64,000 nucleotides of DNA from Nocardia asteroides (GCA_019930625.1 CP082844.1:1674001-1738000); one strand, 5' to 3'. Shown: positions 10,668-19,485, counted from the first letter of the stretch. Notes: generated by a model from the sequence alone, not told the origin. Numbers and translations are program-made.

Positions 10668-12005
10668 ATGGCGCATCCGGGCTTCACCCCCACCCAGCTC
10701 GCGGCCCGTGCTGCCTACCTGCTGCGCGGCAACGACCTGGGCACGATGACCAGCGCGGCGCCACGGCTGTACCCGCACATGTGGAGCTGGGACGCGGCCT
10801 TCGTCGCGGTCGGGCTGGCGCCGCTGAGCGTGGAGCGGGCGGTGGTCGAGCTGGACACTCTGCTCTCGGCGCAGTGGAAGAACGGCATGATCCCGCACAT
10901 CGTCTTCGCCAACGGCGTGGACGGTTACTTTCCCGGCCCGGCCCGGTGGGAATGCCGGAAGCTGGCGATCAACGCGCCGGACGGCCCGGACACCTCGGGG
11001 ATCACCCAGCCGCCGGTGCACGCCATCGCGGTACAGCGGATTCTCGACCACTCGCGCAGGCACGGCCGCAGTACCAGGGCGGTGGCCGAGGAGTTCCTCA
11101 ACCGGCGCTGGCCGGACCTGGTGCGCTGGCACCGCTGGCTGGCGCACGCCCGCGATCCCAAGGAGACCGGCCGCATCACGCTGTATCACGGCTGGGAGTC
11201 CGGGATGGACAACTCGCCGCGCTGGGATCGCGCCTACGAGCACGTGGTCCCCGGCGACCTGCCGCCTTATCGCCGCGAGGACGTGCTGGTGGTCTCCGAT
11301 CCGAGCCAGCGGCCCACCGATCGCGAGTACGACCGCTACCTGTGGCTGGTCGAGCAGATGCGTCGCGCCGGCTACGACGACTATCAGCTCGCCTCCACCA
11401 TGAGCTTCGCGGTCGAGGACGTGTTCGTCACCGGGATCTTCGCGCTGGCCTGCGAAGTCCTGGCCAATATCGGTGAAGAGTACAAGCAGCCCCACGCCGA
11501 CGTACGCGATCTCCATGCGTGGGCCGACCGGTTCCGTGCGGGCGTCGTCGCGACGGCCGACGCCCGCACGGGCGCTGCCCGTGACTTCGACGTGCGGTTA
11601 CAGCGGTGGATCAACACCGAGACGCTCTCGATGTTCGCGCCGCTGCTGTGTGGCGGCCTGCCCCGCGACACCGAGCGCAGCTTGCTGCGATTGTTCGAAG
11701 GCCCGCGCTTCTGCGGGCATCCGGATCTGCGCTATGCGCTGCCGCCTTCGACTTCGCCGGTGTCCAAGGACTTCCGTTCCCGGGAGTACTGGCGCGGCCC
11801 GGTATGGCCGGTGATGAGCTGGCTGTTCTCCTGGGTCTTCGCCAGGCGCGGTTGGGCCGAGCGCTCGTTCATGCTGCGTGCCGAGGGCCTGCGCCAGGCC
11901 AGCGACGGCAGCTTCGCCGAGTACTACGAGCCGTTCACCGGCGAACCACTCGGCAGCATGCAGCAGTCGTGGACGGCGGCGTCGGTCCTGGATTGGCTCG
12001 GGTGA
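10668..12005 (+). CDS. ggh: Glucosylglycerate hydrolase (GH63)
   Basis: A 445-residue (alpha/alpha)6-barrel glycoside hydrolase. It is recognisable as the mycobacterial glucosylglycerate hydrolase first described in M. hassiacum, with stretches such as FTPTQLAARAAYLLRGNDLG near the start, YPHMWSWDAAFVA, YHGWESGMDNSPRWD and a C-terminal SFAEYYEPFTGEPLGSMQQS. The enzyme splits glucosylglycerate, a compatible solute that accumulates under nitrogen starvation, into glucose and glycerate, allowing its reuse when nitrogen returns. The ATG at 10668 gives the family's usual N-terminus; the frame is open upstream to 10566 but without family resemblance. No glucosylglycerate synthesis genes (gpgS, gpgP) are in the window. 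Confidence 0.93.
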   Translation: MAHPGFTPTQLAARAAYLLRGNDLGTMTSAAPRLYPHMWSWDAAFVAVGLAPLSVERAVVELDTLLSAQWKNGMIPHIVFANGVDGYFPGPARWECRKLAINAPDGPDTSGITQPPVHAIAVQRILDHSRRHGRSTRAVAEEFLNRRWPDLVRWHRWLAHARDPKETGRITLYHGWESGMDNSPRWDRAYEHVVPGDLPPYRREDVLVVSDPSQRPTDREYDRYLWLVEQMRRAGYDDYQLASTMSFAVEDVFVTGIFALACEVLANIGEEYKQPHADVRDLHAWADRFRAGVVATADARTGAARDFDVRLQRWINTETLSMFAPLLCGGLPRDTERSLLRLFEGPRFCGHPDLRYALPPSTSPVSKDFRSREYWRGPVWPVMSWLFSWVFARRGWAERSFMLRAEGLRQASDGSFAEYYEPFTGEPLGSMQQSWTAASVLDWLG

Positions 12006-12088
12006 CGGACTCCGGACAGTTCTGACACCCCGTCGACCACACGGGTCACAGTGGTCACAGTTAGAGCAAAAAGCTATCGTCGTTCGGC

Positions 12089-12838
12089 ATGGACACCTGG
12101 CGATCGACCCTCCGCGGCACGGCGCTGTCGCTGATCACGCTGTCCGGCATCCTCACCGCCACGCTGCCCGCGAACGCCGCGCCGACCGGACCGGACGTCT
12201 CCTCCTGGCAGCACACCGACGGACGCCTGATCGACTGGTTCGCGGTCAAGCGTTCCGGCCACGACTTCGCCATGGTCAAGGCCACCGAAGGGCTCGGCTA
12301 CATCAATCCCTACTTCGTGCCCGACAGCCTGTTGATGCGCGCGGCGGGCATGGCGCGCGGCACCTACCACTACGCCCGGCCCAACCTGCCGCCGGAACCG
12401 CAGGCCGCGATGTACGCGGCGGTGGCGCTCGGGCAGAACGGGCCGCTCGACCTGCCGCCGGTGCTGGACCTGGAGGACTCCGGGGGACTCGGGCCGGCCG
12501 CCCTGATCGACTGGACCCGCCGCTATCTCAGCACCGTGCAAGCACTCACCGGCCGTGTCCCGATCGTCTACACCTATCCCAACTTCTGGCGCACCGCGAT
12601 GGCCGACACCGCCGAGTTCGCCGGATATCCCCTGTGGATCGCCGACTATCGCGGCAACGACCGACCCGAAGTCCCCGGCGGCTGGAGCACCTGGACGTTC
12701 TGGCAGACCACCGACCGCGGCGCCATCCCCGGCATAGCGGGCCGCGTCGACCTCAACGTCTACAGCGGAGCCCAGGGCGATTTCGCCCGATACGCGAACA
12801 TGGGAGGGAGTGGAGCCGCTACCCGCCCAGTCGAGTAG
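12089..12838 (+). CDS. Secreted GH25 lysozyme-like muramidase
   Basis: A 249-residue exported protein with a classical signal peptide (residues 1-30, cleavage probably after ANA). The rest is a glycoside hydrolase family 25 domain: D36 in the first strand (PDVSSWQ), ATEGLGYINPYF, then the catalytic D127-x-E129 pair in LDLED, and a C-terminal WTFWQTT strand. GH25 enzymes cleave N-acetylmuramic acid bonds in peptidoglycan; here it would act outside the membrane in cell-wall turnover or against other bacteria. TATCGT (12075-12080) 8 bases before the ATG is a possible -10 box. The 3' end forms one arm of the terminator hairpin. Confidence 0.88.
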   Translation: MDTWRSTLRGTALSLITLSGILTATLPANAAPTGPDVSSWQHTDGRLIDWFAVKRSGHDFAMVKATEGLGYINPYFVPDSLLMRAAGMARGTYHYARPNLPPEPQAAMYAAVALGQNGPLDLPPVLDLEDSGGLGPAALIDWTRRYLSTVQALTGRVPIVYTYPNFWRTAMADTAEFAGYPLWIADYRGNDRPEVPGGWSTWTFWQTTDRGAIPGIAGRVDLNVYSGAQGDFARYANMGGSGAATRPVE

Positions 12839-12847
12839 CGGCTCCAC
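12810..12847 (+). terminator. Hairpin overlapping the GH25 stop codon
   Basis: Perfect 13-bp arms GTGGAGCCGCTAC (12810-12822) and GTAGCGGCTCCAC (12835-12847) with a 12-base loop. The stop codon TAG (12836-12838) is inside the right arm, so the last nine codons are part of the stem. Confidence 0.65.
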
Positions 12848-12915
12848 CCGTGGGGAGAGCCGCGGGTGGTGGTCGGGCCTGGTTACAGGAGGCCGGTGGC
12901 GCGGCGGCTGCGGTC

Positions 12916-14982
12916 TCAGGCCCCGATGCGGCCGCCCGCCTTCTTCCACACCGCCACGACCGAGGGGCGGGGCTGGGCTGTGCCGCCGTCGGGCCAGTGC
13001 GACAGGGGGTTGTCGGGCGTGGCGTCGTCGGCCTCGCCGGGGTGCTGCACGCACACGATCACTCGCGATTCGGTGACCACCGGGCCGCAGGTCTCCGCAC
13101 CACGGGGGACAGTGAGGAACTGTTTGGTCTGGCCGCGGTTCGGCCCGTCGAGCACCACCGCGAACAAGCCGTCGTTCGACTTCAGCGCGTTGCCGTCGGT
13201 GGAGATCCACAGGTTGCCGTACGGGTCGAAGGCCAGGTTGTCCGGGCAGGAGATCGGGCTGACTGCGGACTTGTCGTATCCCGCGAAGTAGGTATCGGCG
13301 GCCGCCGGATCGCCGCAGACCAGCAGCAGCGACCAGGTGAACGCGGTACCGGTGTGGTCGTCGTCGATCTCCAGGATCTGGCCGTTCTTGTTGAGCTTGC
13401 GCGGGTTCGCCTCGTCCGGCCCCTGCTTGCCTTCCGCGCCGCGGTTGTCGTTGTTGGTCAGCGCCACGTACACCTTCCCGGTGTAGGGGTTGGCCTCGAA
13501 GTCCTCCGGGCGGTCCATCTTGGTCGCGCCCACCTTGTCGGCGGCCAGGCGGGTGAAGACCGCGACCTCTTCCGCGCTCATCCCCTCGACCAGCGACTTG
13601 CCCTTGCCGTCCGCGCCGGTTTCCAGCAGCGGGATCCACTGGCCGGTACCGGTGAAGCCCTTGTCCGACGGCTTCGCGCCGGTGCCGTCGATCTTGTCCG
13701 GATGGTCGCCGGTGAGCTTGGCGACGTACAGGGTGCCCGCGTCCAGGATGGTCAGGTTGTGCCGCATGCTGGCCGCGCCGGTGCCCGGCTGGATCTTGCG
13801 CGAGGACACGAACTTGTACATGTAGTCGAACTTCTCGTCGTCCCCGGTATAGGAGACGACGTCACCGTTCTTCGTGACGTAGATGTTGGCGCCCTCGTGC
13901 TTGAGCCGCCCCATCGCGGAGTGCTTGATCGGCGTCGAGTTCGGATCCCACGGGTCGACCTCGACCACGTAACCGAATCGGTTGGCCTCGTTGGGTTCCT
14001 GGGCCAGGTCGAAACGCTTGTCCGCACGCTCCCACAAGTTGGCGGTCTTGCCGGTGGGGAACCCGTAGCGCTTGATCCGCGCGGCGGCGACGGGGTCGGT
14101 CACCTTGTCGCCGTTGGCGAAGTAGCCGTTGAAGTTCTCCTCGCCGGAAAGCACGGTGCCCCAGGGCGTCATGCCACCGGAGCAGTTGGCGAACGTGCCC
14201 AGCACCTTGGTGCCGGTGGGGTCGGCCGAAGTCTTCACGAAGCCGCTGCCCGCGGCGGGACCGGTCAGCTTGAACTCGGTGGTCGTGGTGATCCTGCGGT
14301 TGTACCTGCCGAAGGCGGGGACCAGCTTGCCCGAGCCGGGTTCACCCTGGACCTCGACGACGGTCAAGCCATGGGCTGCCATGGTGACCGCGAGCTGCTC
14401 GTCGGTCGGCGCGTCCTTGTTGTAACCCCGGAACATATGCGGGCTGGTGGTGTACTCGTGATTGACCACGAGCAGGTATTTGTTGGCCTGGCCCTCGATC
14501 GGCAGCAGAGCGGCGAAATCGTTGTTGTAGCCGAACTGTTTCGCCTGCGCGGCGGCGGTCTGCTTGTCGAAGTCGAAGGCGGGCGCGTCCGGGAACAACG
14601 GATCGCCCCAGCGGATCACGACGGACTGCTCGTAGCCGTCCGGGATCACCACGGCGTCTTCGGTGTTAGGCGCGACGGCAGTGAAGTCGGTGCCGGTTCC
14701 GGGCGGGCCCGCAGGCTTTGTGGACACCGCGGCGGTCGGCTCGTCGTCGTCACCGCAGGCCGCCAGGACGCTGCCCGCACCGACCGCGAGCACGGCGGCC
14801 GCACCGCCCTTGATCAGCCCGCGCCGGTTCAGCGAGCTGACGATGTCACCGAAGTAGGCTCCCGCGGACGTGTTCGGCGCTTCGTGGAAGCACGCGTTCG
14901 CGCACTTGTACTCACAGGTGACCGCGGCGCGCGACGATTGTCCGTCGTGCTGAACGAATAGGGCGAGTGGCTGAAGACTCAC
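12916..14982 (-). CDS. PhoX-type (DUF839) alkaline phosphatase, Tat-exported lipoprotein
   Basis: A 688-residue protein of the PhoX/DUF839 family, beta-propeller phosphatases that use Ca2+ and Fe3+ and release phosphate from esters outside the cell. A cytoplasmic-looking leader of about 50 residues with three Cys (23, 27, 31) precedes a twin-arginine motif (NRRGLIKGG, R53-R54), a hydrophobic stretch and a lipobox LAAC (C76). After an Asp-rich linker comes the propeller with NHEYTT, CSGGMTPWGT and SGEENFNGYF motifs. The GTG at 14982 follows AGGAG (plus 14988-14992) with a 5-base spacer. A phosphate-scavenging role is inferred from the family; no clear Pho box was recognised. Confidence 0.88.
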   Translation of the reverse strand: MSLQPLALFVQHDGQSSRAAVTCEYKCANACFHEAPNTSAGAYFGDIVSSLNRRGLIKGGAAAVLAVGAGSVLAACGDDDEPTAAVSTKPAGPPGTGTDFTAVAPNTEDAVVIPDGYEQSVVIRWGDPLFPDAPAFDFDKQTAAAQAKQFGYNNDFAALLPIEGQANKYLLVVNHEYTTSPHMFRGYNKDAPTDEQLAVTMAAHGLTVVEVQGEPGSGKLVPAFGRYNRRITTTTEFKLTGPAAGSGFVKTSADPTGTKVLGTFANCSGGMTPWGTVLSGEENFNGYFANGDKVTDPVAAARIKRYGFPTGKTANLWERADKRFDLAQEPNEANRFGYVVEVDPWDPNSTPIKHSAMGRLKHEGANIYVTKNGDVVSYTGDDEKFDYMYKFVSSRKIQPGTGAASMRHNLTILDAGTLYVAKLTGDHPDKIDGTGAKPSDKGFTGTGQWIPLLETGADGKGKSLVEGMSAEEVAVFTRLAADKVGATKMDRPEDFEANPYTGKVYVALTNNDNRGAEGKQGPDEANPRKLNKNGQILEIDDDHTGTAFTWSLLLVCGDPAAADTYFAGYDKSAVSPISCPDNLAFDPYGNLWISTDGNALKSNDGLFAVVLDGPNRGQTKQFLTVPRGAETCGPVVTESRVIVCVQHPGEADDATPDNPLSHWPDGGTAQPRPSVVAVWKKAGGRIGA

Positions 14983-15107
14983 GGTGACTCCTGGGTTGGG
15001 CCGACGGCCGCACGGTAAACCATCCGGACAATCCCGAATAGACGACAAAGTGAACAGCCGCCCAATTAGGTAACCCTCAGATTGCCGGGCCGCCAGAGCT
15101 GGGAACA

Positions 15108-15154
15108 ACGAATGCCGCGCCGACTCGATGATCTCGAATCGACGCGGCATTCGT
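15108..15154 (-). terminator. Hairpin after the membrane-protein gene
   Basis: Perfect 12-bp arms ACGAATGCCGCG (15108-15119) and CGCGGCATTCGT (15143-15154); the 23-base loop contains a further TCGAT/ATCGA pair. It lies between the stop at 15216 and the PhoX start, so it should end transcription of the upstream minus-strand gene. Confidence 0.7.
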
Positions 15155-15215
15155 CTCTCCAGGCGGCTGCCTCGAGTTCGATCGGCCCGGCCGCGGAATT
15201 CATCCGGCTCGCCCA

Positions 15216-16016
15216 TCAGGCGTTGACCGGAAGGGCAATGACGACCTCGCTCTCTTTCTCCGGCAGGTAGTGCGCCCGGAGCACGCGGCCCACCTGCACT
15301 TGGCCGACCCCGGCGGGTGCGAGGAACTTCGTCACCCGGGTGGCGAAGGTCGATCCGTCCGGCCGGGTGACCACCAAGCCGAGCTCGACCTCGGAGTGCC
15401 CCTCGCGGATCGTGCCGGTGACCGACAGCGACTGCACCACCGCCTGGGTGGCGATGCCGCGCTCGGCGATGTCGAGCTTGTGCCGGGTGGTCATGCCCTT
15501 GCGGATCAGGGACTCGTTGATCGCGTGCTGCGCGGCGGACGCGTCGCCGGACAGGTCGACCTCGACCTTGTCGGTCCGCCCGGGCAGGTAGCGCACCGGA
15601 AGCACCACCCCGGCGCGCAGCAGGGCCAGTTCGGTGAACGGCACGATCATCTTCGCGGAGGAGTGGAAGATCTTGCCGTCCGCGCCTTCGACGCTGAACT
15701 CGATGTGCACCTGCGGCTGGTCGTTGACGGTGACGCCGGTCTGCCGCACCGATCGGACCGTGCCGAGACCGGTGAGACCGGCACGGAACTCCGCGCTGTT
15801 GCGGCCGGTCAGTGCGATCATGATGCCTTCCCCGGTGAAGGCGAAGACCATGATGACCATGGTGACCGCGAGAATCGGCAGCGCCATCTCGATGCCGAGC
15901 CAGCCCATCCCGGAGGGCTCGTATGCACTGGTGGGGACGTAGGTTACGGCGCGGTAGACGTAGAGGCCGATCGCCGCGGCGGCGATAGCGAGGGCGGCGA
16001 GACGGATCTTGTTCAT
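15216..16016 (-). CDS. Membrane-anchored protein of unknown function (DUF3592-like)
   Basis: A 266-residue protein with two hydrophobic helices near the N-terminus (about residues 5-25 and 40-66). It continues with two similar beta-rich halves (about 82-160 and 170-262), each containing a pattern of the type T/S-V-x-S...V-x(E/L)-x-L-V...G-V-x-L-P-V-R/H-Y-L-P. That layout is like DUF3592 proteins, where the soluble part faces outside or sits at the membrane. I cannot assign a function. It sits between an LpqH-like lipoprotein and a PhoX phosphatase on the same strand, but strong hairpins on both sides suggest it is its own transcription unit. Confidence 0.7.
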   Translation of the reverse strand: MNKIRLAALAIAAAAIGLYVYRAVTYVPTSAYEPSGMGWLGIEMALPILAVTMVIMVFAFTGEGIMIALTGRNSAEFRAGLTGLGTVRSVRQTGVTVNDQPQVHIEFSVEGADGKIFHSSAKMIVPFTELALLRAGVVLPVRYLPGRTDKVEVDLSGDASAAQHAINESLIRKGMTTRHKLDIAERGIATQAVVQSLSVTGTIREGHSEVELGLVVTRPDGSTFATRVTKFLAPAGVGQVQVGRVLRAHYLPEKESEVVIALPVNA

Positions 16017-16054
16017 GACATTTCCTTTTCGGTGCGAGATTCGGGTTCGCCGCG

Positions 16055-16089
16055 CCCCGTCATCCCGGTAGCTGACCGGGATGACGGGG
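16055..16089 (-). terminator. Strong hairpin after the LpqH-like gene
   Basis: Perfect 15-bp arms CCCCGTCATCCCGGT (16055-16069) and ACCGGGATGACGGGG (16075-16089) around a 5-base loop, 24 bases past the stop of the lipoprotein gene. It has no T tract, as is common in actinobacteria. Confidence 0.8.
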
Positions 16090-16112
16090 GCGGATCGGGG
16101 GACATGCGGTGA

Positions 16113-16643
16113 TCAGGCGCCGACGATGGACGAGCAGGCGAAGGTGATGTCGAACTTCGACGTCTTCGGCCCCGCCAGCGGGTTGGTCAGGTCGGGGGCG
16201 CCCACGCCCTCGCCGGTGATCTTGTAGGTGTTGCCGTCCTTCACGACCGCGGCGGAGCCGCCCGGCATGCCGTTGCCGAAGCCGACCGCGTAGGGCAGGC
16301 CGTTGTCGCCGCCCTTGCTGCCCGCGATCCCGACCGCCTGCACGGTGTCGGCGTCGGTGATGGTCGCGCTCACCGAGAGGTTGCCGTAGGCGGGGTTCTC
16401 GGCGTCGGTCAGCGCCAGCGCCAGGGTGCCGCCCTGCTTGGCGCAGGTGGTGGTGAACTTCGCGTCGAAGGCCTTGCCGTCGACCGAGGCGACCGACTTC
16501 CCCGCCGGGGCGGCCGGCTGCGCCGAAGAGGGCGCGGGCGCGGCCGGGGAGCTGCCCTTGCTGTCACCGCATCCGGTGAGCACCGCGACGGCGGCGGTGG
16601 CGGCGAAAGCGGCTGCGGCGAAGCGGAGCGAAGTGGCGTTCAT
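16113..16643 (-). CDS. LpqH-family (19 kDa antigen type) lipoprotein
   Basis: A 176-residue exported lipoprotein. It has a signal peptide with lipobox LTGC (C25), a Ser/Ala/Pro-rich linker (~30-50), and then a compact domain with two Cys (residues ~66 and 171) that probably form a disulfide. The order and motifs (A-G-K...V-D-G...C, NLSVSATITDADTVQAVGI) match the mycobacterial LpqH/LppE family, surface lipoproteins sensed by TLR2 whose primary function is unsettled. The ATG at 16643 starts directly at the signal peptide; the open frame upstream to 16799 is not family-like. Confidence 0.85.
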   Translation of the reverse strand: MNATSLRFAAAAFAATAAVAVLTGCGDSKGSSPAAPAPSSAQPAAPAGKSVASVDGKAFDAKFTTTCAKQGGTLALALTDAENPAYGNLSVSATITDADTVQAVGIAGSKGGDNGLPYAVGFGNGMPGGSAAVVKDGNTYKITGEGVGAPDLTNPLAGPKTSKFDITFACSSIVGA

Positions 16644-17022
16644 GATGTGTCCTTGTCGTCGGTGGGGCGGCGCCCCTGGTTCTTTTTCCCGGCCTTCGTG
16701 TTGGGCCGATGAGAGAAAGGTAGGAACGATTCGCGCTCTACCGATCCCAGGTTTCCGGCATTTACGCAGGTAGATGACTTGCGGCTGCACCTGACACAAC
16801 CTGGACCCCGCGTCCCGAACGCGGCGACACCTGCCGCTCGCGGGGCCGGGTCAGAACGCAGAAGGACCGGCCGCTCGGACCGGCCCTCTGGGTTCACTCG
16901 ACAGAGACAACGAGGACGGCCCGGCTCAAATGTGATGCAAATCACGTCCGATTTGTCCGATTACCGGTGCTCGCGGGTCAGTGATGATGCCTCACGTATT
17001 CGATCCACGAAACGGAGGACAT
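16644..17022. other. Divergent intergenic region with one imperfect hairpin
   Basis: This 379-base gap separates the LpqH-like gene (minus) from the MFS gene (plus) and must hold both promoters. I see no small gene. The only structured part is an imperfect inverted repeat at 16854-16895 (GAACGCAGAAGG... paired with ...CCTCTGGGTTC, two mismatches in the outer stem), with GGACCGGCC repeated directly inside. It could be a terminator remnant or a regulatory hairpin. Confidence 0.45.
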
Positions 17023-18435
17023 GTGACGACGGAGCGAGAAGTGACGTCCTGGAGAGAATTCCGAGACCACCTCGGCGTGGCGATCGTGCTGGCGGGCGGA
17101 GTGCTCGTCGGTGCGATCAACATCTATCTGGTAGGGAGCTTGTTGCCGAGCGCGGTCGCCGACATCGGCGGCGACAGGCTGTACGCGTGGAGTACGACGA
17201 TCTTCTCGGTCGCGCAGGTGGCCGGCACACTGGCGGTGAGCCGGATGCTGTCTCTTCGCGGCACGGTCGGCTCGTATCTGATCGGATTCGGGGTCTTCGC
17301 GGCGGGTTCGGTGGTGTGTGCGGTGAGTCCTGTCATGGCGGTGTTCCTGATCGGCCGCGGGGTCCAGGGGCTGGGCGCGGGACTGCTCACCGGATTGGGT
17401 TTCGCGGCAGTGTATGTCGCACTGCCACAGTCGCTGTGGGTACGCGGGACCGCATTGATCTCGGCCATGTTCGGCGTCGGCACCATCGTCGGCCCGGCTA
17501 TGGGGGGATTGTTCGCCCAGGTCGGTTTGTGGCGAGCCGCGTTCGTCGTCCTCGCCGTTGTGGGTGTGGCGGCAGCAGGTTCCGCGCCACGGGTCCTGCC
17601 CAAGAGTGACGACCGCCAGACCCCAGCACCGGTTCCGATCGTATCGCTGGCGCTGGTGGTCGGTGCCGCCACGGCGGTGAGCGTGGCCGGTGTTGTCTCA
17701 GGTGTCGCGGTGATGACGCTCGCGCTCGCGGTGGCCGTCGCTTCCGTGCTCGTGTTCCTGGCATGGGAAAGGCGTGCGGGGCAACGGATTCTCCCGGTCG
17801 CGACGTACCGCTCGGGCAGTCCGTTGCGGTGGGTGTATCTGACGATCGTCGTGCTGTCGGCCGGTGTGGGTGTGGAGATGTTCCTGCCCTTGTTCGGGCA
17901 ACGCCTGGCCGGCTTGCCTCCGGTCGTGGCCGGATTCTTCGGTGCCGCCTTGTCTCTGGCCTGGCCGGTGAGTCAGATGCTCGTCGCATCGGTGCAGCAG
18001 GAAGCCACGATCCGGCGACTTCGAGTTGCCGGTCCGCTGCTGCTGGCGACCGGATTCCTGGGCCTGGCGTTGCTACAACGCAGCCAGGTCTCCCTGCCGA
18101 TGATTCTGGCCTGGTTGCCGCTGCTTTTCCTGGCCGGGGCCGGCATCGGCATTGCCTGGCCACACTTGTCGGTGGCCGCGATGACCAGCGCTGCGGACCC
18201 AGAAGAAGGCCAGAAGGCCGCGGCAGCGATTGCAACGATCCTGACCATGTCGACAGCCTTCGGAGCCGCCGTCGCCGGTCTGCTGGTCAACCTCGGTGGA
18301 TCCTCGCTGGTCGACTCGGCCCGCTACCTACTGGTGGGATTCACCGCCATCGCCGCACTCGGCATCCTGACAGCACTTCGCGTGAACCACACGCCACATA
18401 TACCGGACCCCCGCAAAGACACCACTACGGTATAG
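17023..18435 (+). CDS. MFS transporter
   Basis: A 470-residue integral membrane protein of the major facilitator superfamily, with about 12-14 hydrophobic helices. The motif-A/B region is visible as GRGVQGLGAGLLTGLGFAAVY, with GTIVGPAMGGLFAQ (motif C, typical of drug/proton antiporters) after it. This suggests proton-driven export of a small molecule; the substrate is unknown. The GTG at 17023 is preceded by GGAGG (17014-17018) with a short 4-base gap; an ATG at 16981 is in frame but has no binding site. It stands alone between hairpins, so it is probably monocistronic. Confidence 0.85.
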   Translation: MTTEREVTSWREFRDHLGVAIVLAGGVLVGAINIYLVGSLLPSAVADIGGDRLYAWSTTIFSVAQVAGTLAVSRMLSLRGTVGSYLIGFGVFAAGSVVCAVSPVMAVFLIGRGVQGLGAGLLTGLGFAAVYVALPQSLWVRGTALISAMFGVGTIVGPAMGGLFAQVGLWRAAFVVLAVVGVAAAGSAPRVLPKSDDRQTPAPVPIVSLALVVGAATAVSVAGVVSGVAVMTLALAVAVASVLVFLAWERRAGQRILPVATYRSGSPLRWVYLTIVVLSAGVGVEMFLPLFGQRLAGLPPVVAGFFGAALSLAWPVSQMLVASVQQEATIRRLRVAGPLLLATGFLGLALLQRSQVSLPMILAWLPLLFLAGAGIGIAWPHLSVAAMTSAADPEEGQKAAAAIATILTMSTAFGAAVAGLLVNLGGSSLVDSARYLLVGFTAIAALGILTALRVNHTPHIPDPRKDTTTV

Positions 18436-18527
18436 CGCCAGCACAAAGCGGTACTTGAAGGTTCAGCGCATCGGTTGGTTTCTTGCCCTGCCGACGTGCA
18501 TAGCTCGTTCGGCAGCGAGCGATTTTG

Positions 18528-18560
18528 TTACCCCGGATAACGTGCTGTTATCCGGGGTAA
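18528..18560. terminator. Bidirectional hairpin terminator
   Basis: Perfect 14-bp arms TTACCCCGGATAAC (18528-18541) and GTTATCCGGGGTAA (18547-18560) with a 5-base loop, in the 324-base convergent gap between the MFS gene and the secreted-protein gene. I see nothing else in that gap. Confidence 0.8.
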
Positions 18561-18759
18561 TCCCGCCTGCGGCGATCCCGCCGCGGCCCGGGCGGTGAAG
18601 AACTCATCCCGTGCACCCTGTTCGGCTATCATCGCTGCCCGCAGGAGCGCGGGTCGCGACCGTTCGACACGACTCGCGAGTGATCCGCCAAAATCACCCC
18701 TGACATGCACTTTCACGCGCTCTGGCGATGTGCGGGGTTCGCTGGGAGACCAGCGTATT

Positions 18760-19263
18760 TCACCTGCCCTGGTTGGTGACGAACGCCTGTACGGCATCGA
18801 GGAACTCCGGGCCGCCCGCGGCGTATCCGCCGACGGTTCCACCGATCAGCACACCCACGGGGATGCTGACGCCCCATATCAGGGGCAGGCACGCCCCGAG
18901 GAGGCCGCCCACGATGGCACCTCCGACGACGCCGGGCATGTTCTTGTTGATCTGCTCCTTCAGCCGGTCGTAGGAGCTGATGTCTTCCAGCTGCGCGATA
19001 TCGTCTGCCGTCGGGGTCGAGGTCAGGGTGCCGCCGTCCGCATCGATGTGCTGCGCAATCGCGAGTGAACTCCCGTCGACGGCATCCCCTTGCGGCACTT
19101 CGGCGACCGCCGCTCCGTCGCCGGACTCGAGCACCACCACACCGTTCTCGGTCACCGCAGTCGGCTGCGTCGTTACGCTCGGCTCCGCATGGGCGCTTGC
19201 CGCAGTGATACCCACGGCCGCGATGGCCATGAAAGCGGCAGCAGTGATTCTCTCGAACTTCAT
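18760..19263 (-). CDS. Small secreted protein with glycine-zipper segment
   Basis: A 167-residue protein with an export signal (residues 1-26, cleavage after AHA), an acidic, Thr/Val-rich middle (27-95), a short charged helix (~96-110) and a hydrophobic Gly-rich segment (about 113-150: VVGGAIVGGLLG, VLIGGTVGGYAAGG) that could insert into a membrane or oligomerise. Similar small exported proteins are frequent in Nocardia and Rhodococcus without known function; glycine zippers occur in pore formers and outer-membrane proteins. No partner gene is evident; the divergent neighbour begins the CHAT operon. Confidence 0.7.
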   Translation of the reverse strand: MKFERITAAAFMAIAAVGITAASAHAEPSVTTQPTAVTENGVVVLESGDGAAVAEVPQGDAVDGSSLAIAQHIDADGGTLTSTPTADDIAQLEDISSYDRLKEQINKNMPGVVGGAIVGGLLGACLPLIWGVSIPVGVLIGGTVGGYAAGGPEFLDAVQAFVTNQGR

Positions 19264-19333
19264 TCTTCGAATCCCTCCACTCAGCTGCCCCTGATGGGCG
19301 GACCGATTCAGACCTTAGGCGTCGAATCCGATG

Positions 19334-19353
19334 GTGTGTGGTACGCCACACAC
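19334..19353. promoter_or_regulatory. Palindromic candidate operator in a divergent promoter region
   Basis: GTGTGTGG-TACG-CCACACAC: perfect 8-bp arms around TACG, in the 222-base gap between the secreted-protein gene (start 19263, minus) and the CHAT operon (start 19486, plus). It could bind a dimeric regulator of either or both; no regulator gene is adjacent. Confidence 0.4.
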
Positions 19354-19485
19354 GGTTCGGAGTCACTGCATTCCTGTGACCGGCTGGAGCAGTACTCCGC
19401 GCATGCAGTGCGACAGCGCCGAAGAATCCGCCATGAGCGGGCCGTGAACCCGCCGGGACCGAGGCGCGGCAAATACACTGCACGC

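Noticed and set aside
11878..14961. Very long plus-strand open frame (1027 codons) across the GH25 and PhoX genes
   Set aside because: It runs antisense to PhoX, has no ribosome binding site at a fitting place, and reads as low-complexity His/Gly/Val/Arg; the PhoX and GH25 frames have clear family motifs.
15082..15270. Small plus-strand open frame (62 codons) upstream of PhoX
   Set aside because: It overlaps the terminator hairpin and the end of the membrane-protein gene and has no binding site.
18528..18842. Minus-strand frame of 104 codons below the secreted-protein gene
   Set aside because: It crosses a perfect terminator hairpin and overlaps the secreted-protein gene in another frame; composition is Arg/Ser-rich.
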